A DNA stretch of 64,000 bases, taken from positions 3,625,237-3,689,236 of the forward strand of contig CP126123.1 of assembly GCA_030123605.1 (NCBI GenBank), in the 5' to 3' direction. This stretch comes from Nitrospira sp. Lineage in GTDB: Bacteria; Nitrospirota; Nitrospiria; Nitrospirales; Nitrospiraceae. The position numbers were made by a program, and so were the translations under genes. Within the stretch, counting starts at the first letter, position 1. The number at the start of each line of letters is the position of its first letter. Below, in pieces: positions 51,906 through 60,682 of this stretch. The notes beneath the pieces were generated by a model. It was not told the origin of the DNA and did no database searches. It saw only the letters and a program-made list of their open reading frames with translations.

Positions 51906-51953
51906 GCCCTTTTAAGGCGAGGGTCCTGGGTTCGAATCCCAGCCGACTCACCA
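51906..51953. repeat. attR, right 48-bp direct repeat (tRNA-Lys 3' fragment)
   Basis: Identical to 30377-30424: anticodon-loop half, variable region, T arm, acceptor 3' strand and CCA of tRNA-Lys, with no 5' half. It marks the right end of the element. The next ~200 bp to 52169 hold no gene that I can support. Confidence 0.95.
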
Positions 51954-52169
51954 GTTTCAAGTACTTACGATTTTTGCTGTTTCCAATGAGCCGCTATTGA
52001 AAGTTCACTGGAATTTGGGTCGGCATTTTGGTTTGACTCATTCCAGATTGTTCCCCCGCCGGGCGAAGCGCCGACTTTCCACAAAAAATCGGTGGTGCAT
52101 GTGGTAGGCCGGGGAAACGCTCATGGGGCAAAAAGAGGTGGATGCAGCGTTAGGGCGTGCCTGTGACGC

Positions 52170-52484
52170 TCACAGCTCTTCTCGAAGGATTACGCTGTTG
52201 AGAAACTCGCCGAGCTGAGGATTGGCATAGACCCCAAAGGCGTCCGCAATAATCCCACGGGTGCCATCTTGACTCTCGATGGCATACACGACGGCCATGT
52301 CCTCTGGATCGCTGGCTCCTTCAAACCGGTAGTGTTCCAGGATAGTCAGTTCGTCAGCCGTAAAGGTTTTCTCGCTCTCGACGTCTCGGAATTCCTGATC
52401 GAGAAACTCGAAATTCGCTACGAATCCTCGCTTCCTGAGATCCTGAATGGCTTCCGTCATATTCGTGTAGGATGTGACGTTCAT
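52170..52484 (-). CDS. small conserved protein, function unknown
   Basis: The 104-residue protein (YTNMTEAIQDLRKRGFVANFE, then YRFEGASDPEDMAVVYAIES and IIADAFGVYA) matches a small family that occurs widely and is sometimes misnamed phosphoribosylpyrophosphate synthetase. It has no PRPP synthetase motif. It is soluble and likely cytoplasmic. It sits alone just outside attR. Confidence 0.65.
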   Translation of the reverse strand: MNVTSYTNMTEAIQDLRKRGFVANFEFLDQEFRDVESEKTFTADELTILEHYRFEGASDPEDMAVVYAIESQDGTRGIIADAFGVYANPQLGEFLNSVILREEL

Positions 52485-52593
52485 GGCTTGCCTCCGACCT
52501 TGGAATCAGGCGGGATTCCTCTCTTTGACCCTTCTCTCCACATGAGCCTGGGCATTGCGTTGAAGAGGCAACTGATACGACACAAGCCGAACT

Positions 52594-53100
52594 TCACCGG
52601 CTCCAATGGATGTCGACCATGACGTTATCTGCGTCTAACTCAATGGTGACCGGTGTGCCTTCCTGCAACGTGGAGAGCTTGCTCCCTGCCAGTGGATCCA
52701 CGTCAAAGTTTGCCGGCCCTTCAGGGGTCGAAAGCTGAATGGCGCCCCAATAGGGATCCGTGTAATGAAGCTGACCTGCAACAAAGTGATGTTCAGGAAA
52801 GAACCGGTCTGTCCTTGAGACATCCATCAGGACGTTTCCCGAATCCACGAGCATGTTCACGGTTTCCCCGACCTTCGCGTCGAACAGCCCGACCCGTTCC
52901 GCTTTCCTGGGGCTGATCACGCGCGGCTGCAGACTTGTGTCGGTTTTGACAAAGAGCATCCCGGACTCGATCTTGCTGATGACCCCGCTGAAGCCGGAGT
53001 GCGAACTCTGCACAAAGAGAGTCGGTTCTTCTGCCGCCACAGGAGCACCAACCAGCACCGCCGCCGTCATCGTCACAACGAGGGAAAGTGTAGGCCTCAT
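52594..53100 (-). CDS. exported protein, function unknown
   Basis: The 168-residue protein has a clear signal peptide (cleavage after PVAA, residue 23) and a beta-rich mature part (SGVISKIESGMLFVKTD, then VTIELDADNVMVDIHW). A ribosome-binding site (GGAGGGTGC) precedes ATG 53100. I recognise no family; the repeats of short beta hairpins suggest a small periplasmic beta domain. Confidence 0.65.
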   Translation of the reverse strand: MRPTLSLVVTMTAAVLVGAPVAAEEPTLFVQSSHSGFSGVISKIESGMLFVKTDTSLQPRVISPRKAERVGLFDAKVGETVNMLVDSGNVLMDVSRTDRFFPEHHFVAGQLHYTDPYWGAIQLSTPEGPANFDVDPLAGSKLSTLQEGTPVTIELDADNVMVDIHWSR

Positions 53101-53316
53101 CGCTGCACCCTCCTTTCACGCCGTAATTGGAAAACCTGCCGTGATAGCCGTAAAACTGTAGACAGATTGATGTACCCTGACTATCACCCGAAGGATTGAT
53201 TTTTGAACATGCGAAGTGGTGATCGCGTAGGAAAGAAGAGTGGGCGTTGTCATAAGATAGGGTCACCTGGGACGGTTTCTGCGGCGGCTGTGAGTCCTGC
53301 AAGGTAAGATGGGTGT

Positions 53317-54339
53317 ATGCGCGCATGGCTGATGGAGTCCTATGAGGGGATCGACAGGCTGCGGCTTGGCAAGGTCGCGGACCCACCTCAGGCTGGTCCG
53401 GCAGAGGTGCTGCTGAGGGTCAGGCTTGCGGCGCTGAACCCCGCGGATGCCTTTCTGGCGCGGGGACTGTATCCAGCCAAGCCCTCGCTGCCACATATTC
53501 TTGGGCGTGATGGCGTGGGTGACGTGCTGGCGGTAGGGTCTGACGTGGATCACGTCCGGGTGGGCGAGACCATGGGCATTCTCCGCTGTGATGTGGGGGT
53601 GGAAGTATGGGGAACTCTGGCCGAGCAGGTCGTGGTGCCAGCGGAAAGCGTGACCCCCGTCCCCCAGGGCTGGTCCCTCGAAGAGATGGCGGGCGCCCCC
53701 CTGGTCTTTTTGACCGCCTGGCAGGCTCTGACCCAGTGGAACGACCCTTCAGCACCTCCACCTGCTGGGTCTGTCCTCCTTGTGACCGGTGCGTCAGGCG
53801 GGGTCGGCCTCGCGTCGGTGCTGCTTGGGAAATCGATGGATCTCACGGTGGTGGCCCTGTCACGCAGCGCGGAGAAGGGCGCTAGGTTGAAGACGCTCGG
53901 AGCTGATTTCGTGTTTGATCCAGCGGACAGGAACTTAGTGAAGACTGTGGCGGCGGCCATCGGCCCGAAGAAAGTCGACCTCGCCGTCGACAGCGTTGGT
54001 GGGACCCTGTTGTCGCAAGTGATCGCCATGCTTGGGTATGGCGGCAGGATCAGCGTGGTCGGTAGGAGCGGGGGAGTCGTGCCGGAGTTCAACACGGCGA
54101 GCCTGTTGTTCCGTCGGAATCGGATGGGCGGGGTTTCGGTTGGGGACTATACGGCGCAGGCAGCGCGGGTGGCGTGGACAGAGATTGTTGATCGCCTGGA
54201 TGCCATGGGGCAGCGGCCACAGGTGGACACCATTGTCCCGTTCGAAGAGGTGAAGCGGGGATTCGTGCGCTTGGCGGAGGGGCCCATGGGGAAGGTGCTG
54301 GTGCGCGTGGCCGACGAAGGCAGCCAGACGTCATCCTGA
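53317..54339 (+). CDS. MDR-family zinc-independent oxidoreductase (quinone reductase-like)
   Basis: The 340-residue protein has the GroES-like N-domain (LNPADAFLARGLYP, GRDGVGDVLAVG) and the Rossmann motif VTGASGGVGLASVL with the NADP-type SRSAEKGARLKTLGAD segment. The structural and catalytic zinc cysteines of alcohol dehydrogenases are absent, so it fits the quinone oxidoreductase/enoyl reductase branch. It likely uses NADPH to reduce quinones or enones. It precedes an exported protein gene by 35 bp on the same strand. Confidence 0.87.
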   Translation: MRAWLMESYEGIDRLRLGKVADPPQAGPAEVLLRVRLAALNPADAFLARGLYPAKPSLPHILGRDGVGDVLAVGSDVDHVRVGETMGILRCDVGVEVWGTLAEQVVVPAESVTPVPQGWSLEEMAGAPLVFLTAWQALTQWNDPSAPPPAGSVLLVTGASGGVGLASVLLGKSMDLTVVALSRSAEKGARLKTLGADFVFDPADRNLVKTVAAAIGPKKVDLAVDSVGGTLLSQVIAMLGYGGRISVVGRSGGVVPEFNTASLLFRRNRMGGVSVGDYTAQAARVAWTEIVDRLDAMGQRPQVDTIVPFEEVKRGFVRLAEGPMGKVLVRVADEGSQTSS

Positions 54340-54373
54340 CCCCATTCACGTCCGAATAGAGGAGGTTAATGCA

Positions 54374-55135
54374 ATGCGAGGACGGGGGGTGTTCCTTTGT
54401 CTTGTGATGGTAGAATTGTTTTATGCCGGCTCCGGTGCGGACGCCTTTCCTGTCAGCAGTGCTGCCTGGTCAGAGGCTCAATGGGAGCAGCATTGCCAAG
54501 CCATCAGAACCACCTACAACCCGACTGCGCCTCTCGCCACGAACGCGCTGACCCTGAACCAGGACGATCCTCGGTTTGTCGATTTCCTCTACTGGGTCTG
54601 GGCGAACAAGATCATCGAGCATCAAGTCGAGCAAGTGGGCGGGACGGAATGGAATGGTCCGACAACCGGAGTCATCTTTCATTGGGCGCCTGGGTCGCGA
54701 TGGGAAACCCACACCGTGGTGCCGTTCGAACATGCGATTCATCACATTGCCGACGAGCATCACTGGCAGGACAAGATGTTCAAGGACTTCTTTGAGCCAT
54801 TTGGCCCCATCCAAGGGGTGAACATCAAGCAGCGCCTCTCATTTGATCAGCCCCCGACCTGGACCCAGTTCCTCCAACATATCGGTGGATCCGAGAGTCC
54901 TTACTACCGCTATGTCTTCCATCAAGAAAGCACAATTGATCCAGAAAAGAGGGTCGTCAAGTTGGTGGGAGGGCAAGGCGTCGTGTTCGAGTACGGCTTC
55001 GACCGATACCTTACTGAAATCAAAGAGGTCCTCACCGACTGCAAGGCCTACCAGTTCCTCCAACTCTATGACCGGTATGGGAAAGGATTTGCCTCGAACC
55101 CCGGGTGGGCAGGACAACCGATACCGCAGCGGTAA
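54374..55135 (+). CDS. exported protein, function unknown
   Basis: The 253-residue protein has a signal peptide (cleavage near GADA, residue 24) and a Trp/His-rich mature part (HAIHHIADEHHW near residues 135-146, VIFHWAPGSRWETHTV). The His cluster could bind metal, but no known enzyme motif is present. A GAGGAGG ribosome-binding site lies just upstream; an ATG six bases earlier is out of favour by spacing. Confidence 0.65.
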   Translation: MRGRGVFLCLVMVELFYAGSGADAFPVSSAAWSEAQWEQHCQAIRTTYNPTAPLATNALTLNQDDPRFVDFLYWVWANKIIEHQVEQVGGTEWNGPTTGVIFHWAPGSRWETHTVVPFEHAIHHIADEHHWQDKMFKDFFEPFGPIQGVNIKQRLSFDQPPTWTQFLQHIGGSESPYYRYVFHQESTIDPEKRVVKLVGGQGVVFEYGFDRYLTEIKEVLTDCKAYQFLQLYDRYGKGFASNPGWAGQPIPQR

Positions 55136-55230
55136 AGTCAATCAAGCCTGAAGGAACCTTGAGCCATAGCTCTGCAGACAACAATGCTTGCTCGTTCTCC
55201 GGGTCCCCTTCGAGCGAAAGGGATCGCTCC

Positions 55231-55644
55231 CTACTCGATCCCGAGGACGTTGGCCGCCTTTTTCACATCCCGCGGCTTCACCCAGAGTATGGCACCGAAG
55301 CGTCCTTGGCCGGCGGTCCTTCCGGTCACGGCCGTGATGTTGATTTTGGCTGACCCAAGCCGGGCGGTCACCTCCGCGAGTGCACCGAGGCGATCATCGC
55401 CGTCTATGAGCAGGCACATTTTCGGTCCCTGCACTGCCCATTTGGCCTGCCTCGCCACCTTCTTGAAGGCTGCGGGGTCTTCAGGAACCACATCCACCTG
55501 GGTGCGGCGATTGCGGGGGAACGCATGTACCGCCAGTAGATTCACTCCCGCATCGCGTAGGAGACTGAGCATTCTGTCTCCTCCCCCGGGCTTGTCCGGG
55601 ACTTGAAGCTTGAAGTATTGGGCGGTTCGAATGAGATCAGACAT
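55231..55644 (-). CDS. tandem ACT-domain protein
   Basis: From ATG 55644 (AGGAGGTGACG upstream) the product has 137 residues with two ACT-like halves: YFKLQVPDKPGGGDRMLSLL and MCLLIDGDDRLGALAEVTAR. Stand-alone ACT proteins bind amino acids and regulate enzymes or transport. The ligand is unknown. Confidence 0.75.
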   Translation of the reverse strand: MSDLIRTAQYFKLQVPDKPGGGDRMLSLLRDAGVNLLAVHAFPRNRRTQVDVVPEDPAAFKKVARQAKWAVQGPKMCLLIDGDDRLGALAEVTARLGSAKINITAVTGRTAGQGRFGAILWVKPRDVKKAANVLGIE

Positions 55645-56378
55645 CGTCACCTCCTTCACCCCTGTTGAGAGCGGATGTTATCCCGGCTGAAAACCTGCGC
55701 GCGATCGCGGACCCTGTCCATTGGATATGTGGTAAGGGGGCTCACCCTCAGTCATGGATCGAAGCGATGGGAAGTATTCATGTGCCTATAGAGTAAGTAC
55801 TGCGACCTCATGATTGCAATCGGTCGGAGAGGGGCGGCTGGGCGCCGCTTTCAGCGTAAAGCCTTCACGCCTCACCGTCTCCACCGTAGAACGCCTGCGT
55901 AAACTTGCTCGAGCCATGCCCCACCCTCGGTTTCATTCATACCATACACCGCACTCGGTGTCTGTGAAACCGGCCGCAGCCTGCCATGGTTCTCACTCCT
56001 GTTATGACCGTGAGGACTCTACCTGGCTGTCAGATGCGGTTCTCACCAATGTAGCTGAGGCTTCTCACCGTCTTCTTTCGTGGAAAGGAGGAAACTGTCT
56101 CCCTCCGATTCCAATCTGCACTGTGTCAGATATTTGCACTTTTCCTGAGGAGATGGGACTATCTGTGGTATAAGAGGAGGCCTAGGAGCGCCTTCTCGAT
56201 CGGGCTCGTCCTTCTCGCGACTCCGAATCTGGGAGGACGACAACTTGCCTGCTGTTCAGCTGAAATCAAGCAATTTCATAGCGAAGCATTGCGATGTCAG
56301 CCGGAGATATTGTCCGGACCTTGTGGAATCTCACCGCCTTGTGTTTCTCCGCGGAACCGTTTTGTCGTTATTTCATCT
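55645..56378. other. intergenic region before the glycan cluster
   Basis: About 730 bp. I find no coding region with motif, start site and composition support. The region probably carries the promoter for the flippase gene, but no convincing -35/-10 pair stands out. Confidence 0.5.
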
Positions 56379-57911
56379 ATGAGTCACATACTCGACAAAA
56401 TGCTTATCCGTTGTTTGGTTTGGTGGGGAAGCCTGAAATGGCTTGCCCGTCTGATTGGCTGGGTGTCGACCATCTTGGTCCTACGTCTGTTGTCTCCGGA
56501 GGATTATGGACTGGTGGCGATGGCGGGAGTTTATTTCGTATTTGCGAGATTGATCTTCGAATTTGGTCTGGGTGCCAGCGTGGTCACCAAGAATCTTGAT
56601 CAGGGGCAACTGGCTCAAGTCAATAGCCTGTGCGCCTTCCTCGGTGTTTTCGGTTTTCTTGTGTCTGCAGTGGTTGCGGAACCATTAGCCGATTTTTATC
56701 GAGCCCCTGCGCTGTTCTGGGTCGTGGTGGTCACGGCGTTGTCTCTGGTGATGTCCGGGCTTCGCACAGTTCCTACCGCGATATTGGAGCGAGAACTACG
56801 CTTCGAATTCTTGGCGGTGATCGAAACCGGCCAAGTTCTTTTTCAAGCGTGCTGTAGTCTGTGGTTGGCCGCCGAGGGCTTCCACTATTGGGCGTTGATC
56901 ATCAGTGGCCTCGCGGGAGAGTTCGTGACAACCGTCGCGGTGTTGATAAAACGGCGGCATGGGTTTCTGGTCCCCAATCTTCAATCGGTCAATGCGTTCA
57001 TTTTCGGCTCGCATGTCGTGCTGTCTCGTCTTTTTTGGAGCGCTCAGATGCAATCGCAGTTTCTTGTGGCAGGCCGCCTGTTGGGTACCGCGTCCCTGGG
57101 TATCTATTCCATAGCCTGGTCGTTATCGAGCCTCATGGTCGAACACATTACAGCGACGATTGGCCGCGTTACCTTTCCATTCTTTGCGACCGTTCAACAC
57201 GATACGGTGCTGCTCAGGCGGTATTATCTGGTGCTGGTCGAAGGGCTGGCGTTGACCTGTTTTGCCGCCGAGCTTGGAATGGCTCTGGTTGCCGACGAAT
57301 TCGTTCCCGTTATCCTTGGCCCACGTTGGCTGGAGGTGATTCACCCGATCCAAGTGCTTGCCGTTGCAGCAATGGTGCGTACCATTGATCCGCTGCTCCC
57401 GCAGATACTGTTCGTAAGCGGACAAATTCGGTTCCAGACGATCATGATGGGTATTGCGGCCATCGTGCTACCTGCGTGTTTTTTCTTGAGCAGTCGTTGG
57501 GGACTGTCTTCAATGGCCGTCACATGGCTCGTGATATTTCCTCTCGTGAGCATACCCGTGTACTACCGCGTGTTCCATCGTTTGCAGATTTCGGTAATGC
57601 AATTTGTGAAGGCGTTGTGGCCGGCGATCGGCGCCTGTTCTCTCATGGTGATAGCGGTGCTCACGGTGAAAGCGAGCTTGCCTTCCGAATTGCCGGTCTG
57701 GGTTCAATTGGTGGTGGAGGTGTCGGTCGGCGCTGCCACCTATGTTTCCACGCTGATGACGGCCTATAGAGAACGGTTGATGATATTCTGGAGGTTGGTG
57801 GCGCCCGCTAGGAGTGAGAACACCTACGCGTGGGTACCGCCGGCGGAGCTGGTCGGCATCCCTGAAGAGCTACGGAGAGAGCCGGCTTCGGAGGTGACAC
57901 CGCAGGGGTGA
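56379..57911 (+). CDS. oligosaccharide flippase (Wzx/PST type, MOP superfamily)
   Basis: ATG 56379 gives 510 residues with 12-14 hydrophobic segments. The N-terminal WWGSLKWLARLIGWVSTILV then LRLLSPEDYGLVAMA is typical of PST-type polysaccharide exporters (RfbX/Wzx/WzxC-like). It should flip lipid-linked glycans across the inner membrane. It starts a plus-strand glycan cluster. A Glu/Pro-rich tail follows the last span. Confidence 0.88.
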   Translation: MSHILDKMLIRCLVWWGSLKWLARLIGWVSTILVLRLLSPEDYGLVAMAGVYFVFARLIFEFGLGASVVTKNLDQGQLAQVNSLCAFLGVFGFLVSAVVAEPLADFYRAPALFWVVVVTALSLVMSGLRTVPTAILERELRFEFLAVIETGQVLFQACCSLWLAAEGFHYWALIISGLAGEFVTTVAVLIKRRHGFLVPNLQSVNAFIFGSHVVLSRLFWSAQMQSQFLVAGRLLGTASLGIYSIAWSLSSLMVEHITATIGRVTFPFFATVQHDTVLLRRYYLVLVEGLALTCFAAELGMALVADEFVPVILGPRWLEVIHPIQVLAVAAMVRTIDPLLPQILFVSGQIRFQTIMMGIAAIVLPACFFLSSRWGLSSMAVTWLVIFPLVSIPVYYRVFHRLQISVMQFVKALWPAIGACSLMVIAVLTVKASLPSELPVWVQLVVEVSVGAATYVSTLMTAYRERLMIFWRLVAPARSENTYAWVPPAELVGIPEELRREPASEVTPQG

Positions 57912-58064
57912 GAGGAGGGGCGGGAAATCGTGACCTAGGTGTGAGGTAGGGAAACGAGAAACGACGGCCGCGATGGACGAATTCTCGAGGTAGGGTCAAC
58001 GTTTGCGTTTCGTTGAATGAGTTCGGCGAGAACCTCAGATGCCGTTGATCCATTGAGGCACAAG

Positions 58065-59912
58065 ATGAATGATCGACAGGAACGGGTGGTCGTCATAGGG
58101 GCAGGGCCGGCAGGACTAACGGCTGCCTATCAACTTGCGAAGGCAGGAAGAACCTCTATTGTCCTTGAGAAGGATCACCTCGTTGGAGGTATCTCACGTA
58201 CAGTCAATTATAAGGGGTACCACTTCGATATCGGAGGACATCGGTTCTTTACAAAAGTCACCGCTGTTGAACAATTGTGGAAAGAGGTACTGTCGCCTGA
58301 TGAATTTTTGCATCGGAGACGATTGTCGAGGATCTATTACAATCAGAAGTTCTTCCATTATCCGCTGAAGCCGTTGAACGCGTTTCTTGGCCTCGGTGTG
58401 ATGAACAGCTGCCTTATCGTGGCGAGCTACCTCTGGGCAAGAATGTTTCCAAAGCTGCCTGAAGACAACTTCGAATGTTGGGTATCCAATCGATTCGGAT
58501 GGCGCTTGTACCAGACGTTTTTCAAAACCTACACGGAAAAAGTCTGGGGTATGCCTGCTCACACGATTGCCGCCGAATGGGCGGCCCAGCGAATAAAGGG
58601 ACTCTCTCTGCTGGTGGCTATGAAAAATGCGCTTCTCAAGTCCGGATCGAGCGGCGATGGTGTCGTCAAGACGCTCATCGATTCATTCGATTACCCACAA
58701 CGTGGACCGGGAATGATGTGGGAGCGGATAGCGGAATTGGTGAGGAAACATGGAAGCGAGGTGCTGGTAGGGGCAGAAGTCGCCGCCGTGTGTTGTCGCG
58801 GCAATAGAGTCGAAACCGTGCACATCAACCGGGGAGGGCAAAGAGAGAGCGTGCCGGGGGATGAATTTATCAGCACCATGCCGCTCAGAGAATTGATACA
58901 AAAACTTGATCCGCCCGTGCCCTCGGAGGTGGCTCAGGCCGCCGTATCTCTCAACTATCGCGATTTCCTCACCGTGGCCCTGATACTGAACAAGGCAGAC
59001 CTGTTTCCCGACAATTGGATCTACATTCATGACCCAAAGGTCTCGGTCGGGCGGATCCAGAACTTCAAGAACTGGAGTCCGTACATGGTGCCAGATCAGA
59101 ATAAGACGTGTTTGGGGTTGGAGTACTTTTGCTTTGAGGGAGATGGACTCTGGACGATGACGGATACGGATCTGATCGAGTTGGGTGCACGGGAGCTCGA
59201 GGTAATCGGTCTGGCAAAAAAGAATGAAGTCGAGGATGGGGTTGTGGTGAGAATGCCCAAAGCCTATCCCGTCTACGATGATACGTATCGAGACGCTTTG
59301 AAAGTCATCAGACAGTTTCTTGGGCGATTTGAGAATATTCAAGTGGTCGGGCGAAATGGCATGCATCGATACAATAACCAAGATCATTCGATGCTGACCG
59401 CCATGTTGGCGGTCGAGAATATGTTCGGCGCTCGGCACGATCTGTGGGAGGTAAATGCCGATCAGGAATATCATGAAGAAACGACAAGTCGGGAGATTCA
59501 AGCCAAGTCGCAACTAGGCACGTTGGCGCTTACGCAACCACAGGTTCCTGTGCCCGTACCGGCACCGGCAGGACCAAGGTTGGTGACGGCGTTTGCCAGG
59601 ATGGATAAATTGGCCTTTGCATTTGCATTAGGAGTCGTGGCCGGCCTTGCGACCTTCACGGCTACTCTCTTCTTGGTCCTAAAGGGGGGAGATACAGTAG
59701 GAAGAAATATGCAGCTCCTCAACGAGTTTTTTGTCGGGTATACCGTATCGGTTCATGGAGCGATGATCGGATTCGCATACAGTTTCCTATGGGCGTTTTT
59801 GTGGGGATGGATCTTTGCCTACCTTCGAAACTTCTTCTTGGGCCTGGTGATTTATCGCGCAAAAAGAAAGGTGGAGCTTCTCTCGTTTAGGGAATTCGTG
59901 GATCACTTCTGA
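58065..59912 (+). CDS. FAD-dependent oxidoreductase with C-terminal membrane domain
   Basis: ATG 58065 gives 615 residues. The FAD motif VVIGAGPAGLTAAYQLAKAG is followed by GGHRFFTKV and the C-terminal QDHSMLTAMLAVENM of the amine oxidase/UDP-galactopyranose mutase-like group. The last ~110 residues carry two membrane spans (about residues 520-545 and 565-590, NEFFVGYTVSVHGAMIGFAY) that tether it to the membrane. In glycan clusters such proteins oxidise or isomerise sugar intermediates; the substrate is unknown. The next gene encodes a protein resembling this tail. Confidence 0.85.
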   Translation: MNDRQERVVVIGAGPAGLTAAYQLAKAGRTSIVLEKDHLVGGISRTVNYKGYHFDIGGHRFFTKVTAVEQLWKEVLSPDEFLHRRRLSRIYYNQKFFHYPLKPLNAFLGLGVMNSCLIVASYLWARMFPKLPEDNFECWVSNRFGWRLYQTFFKTYTEKVWGMPAHTIAAEWAAQRIKGLSLLVAMKNALLKSGSSGDGVVKTLIDSFDYPQRGPGMMWERIAELVRKHGSEVLVGAEVAAVCCRGNRVETVHINRGGQRESVPGDEFISTMPLRELIQKLDPPVPSEVAQAAVSLNYRDFLTVALILNKADLFPDNWIYIHDPKVSVGRIQNFKNWSPYMVPDQNKTCLGLEYFCFEGDGLWTMTDTDLIELGARELEVIGLAKKNEVEDGVVVRMPKAYPVYDDTYRDALKVIRQFLGRFENIQVVGRNGMHRYNNQDHSMLTAMLAVENMFGARHDLWEVNADQEYHEETTSREIQAKSQLGTLALTQPQVPVPVPAPAGPRLVTAFARMDKLAFAFALGVVAGLATFTATLFLVLKGGDTVGRNMQLLNEFFVGYTVSVHGAMIGFAYSFLWAFLWGWIFAYLRNFFLGLVIYRAKRKVELLSFREFVDHF

Positions 59913-59947
59913 AATGTTTCTTGCACCGTCCTATTCATGGGAGGTGA

Positions 59948-60280
59948 ATGATGGCAAACCCCATTGACACCGAGGATGATAAACTCTTTGGCGCCATCTT
60001 CCGGATGAACAGTAACGTGTTCGGATTGGTTGCCGGGTTATTGCTCGGGTTGGCCATTTTTATTGTCACCAATTGGTTGCTTATCAAAGGCGGGCATGTG
60101 AATGCGCAGGGAGAGTATGTCGTCGGCCCGCACTTGCAGTTGTTGAGTCAATTTTTTATCGGGTATCGCGTATCGTTCTTGGGAAGCCTCATAGGGTTTG
60201 CCTACGGTTTTGCAACCGGCACGATAGCGGGCGCATCGGTTGGGTGGATTTACAACAAGATCGTCGATCTCAGGAACTGA
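59948..60280 (+). CDS. small membrane protein related to the tail of the upstream FAD protein
   Basis: The 110-residue protein (ATG 59948 or 59951, AGGTGA upstream) has two spans. LQLLSQFFIGYRVSFLGSLI and the following GFAYGF parallel MQLLNEFFVGYTVSVHGAMI and GFAYSF in the C-terminus of the FAD oxidoreductase. The two may interact or derive from a duplication. The function is unknown. Confidence 0.75.
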   Translation: MMANPIDTEDDKLFGAIFRMNSNVFGLVAGLLLGLAIFIVTNWLLIKGGHVNAQGEYVVGPHLQLLSQFFIGYRVSFLGSLIGFAYGFATGTIAGASVGWIYNKIVDLRN

Positions 60281-60682
60281 TAGAGCTAGACTCTTTCTGT
60301 GTGGCAAGGTCACGAACCATGGCCGAGCAGTCTGAGAGTGCTTCTATGGTCGATCTCGTGATGGACCCACCGCGTGGTTTTGACTCCGAGGGGCATTCGT
60401 GCAGCGGGCCCCTCGTCAAAATCACCTGTGGCGGACGGTCTTGCTGGCAAGGACTTTCAGCTCCGGTCCAACCGGTTCGCCGCCGATGCATCACGCCATG
60501 CCTCCGGCTCTTCTTCAAGTCCCCCATCGTCTTCATCCAGTCGAAGATCTCTACGATTTGTTTGGGCAGCCACTGGCGATGGCGATCACCGTCGTGCCGG
60601 CTTGTACGGCAGCCCAGACTGAAGAGTCAGGAGGATTTTCTCTTATCGTGATTGCCCGAGAGGTCGATGACGTCAGAGCAGG
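60281..60682. other. 400-bp region without a supported gene
   Basis: Frames here are open but change composition and lack a ribosome-binding site or motif. A frameshifted remnant of a small gene is possible: one frame begins MAEQSESASMVDLVMDPP and another ends LAMAITVVPACTAAQTEESG. Confidence 0.4.

Larger units (their letters stand above)
30377..51953. mobile_element. 21.6-kb tRNA-Lys-integrated element: inovirus module plus restriction/toxin cargo
   Basis: The ends are defined by a perfect 48-bp direct repeat (30377-30424 and 51906-51953) identical to the 3' part of tRNA-Lys. The tyrosine integrase and excisionase-like gene lie immediately inside attL. The content is an interrupted radC, a group II intron, a filamentous-phage module (Rep, Zot, coat proteins), a five-gene methylase/protease/PIN/methylase/helicase operon, three exported proteins and a HigA relic. 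The region 47,330-51,900 is visibly AT-richer than the flanking chromosome. It could be an inovirus prophage with unusually large cargo, or a genomic island that absorbed an inovirus. Confidence 0.9.

Noticed and set aside
51906..51953. Second tRNA-Lys gene
   Set aside because: Only the 3' half is present; the D arm and acceptor 5' strand are missing, so it is the attR copy.
55814..56173. 119-codon frame before the flippase
   Set aside because: No domain, no ribosome-binding site and Cys/His-rich random composition.
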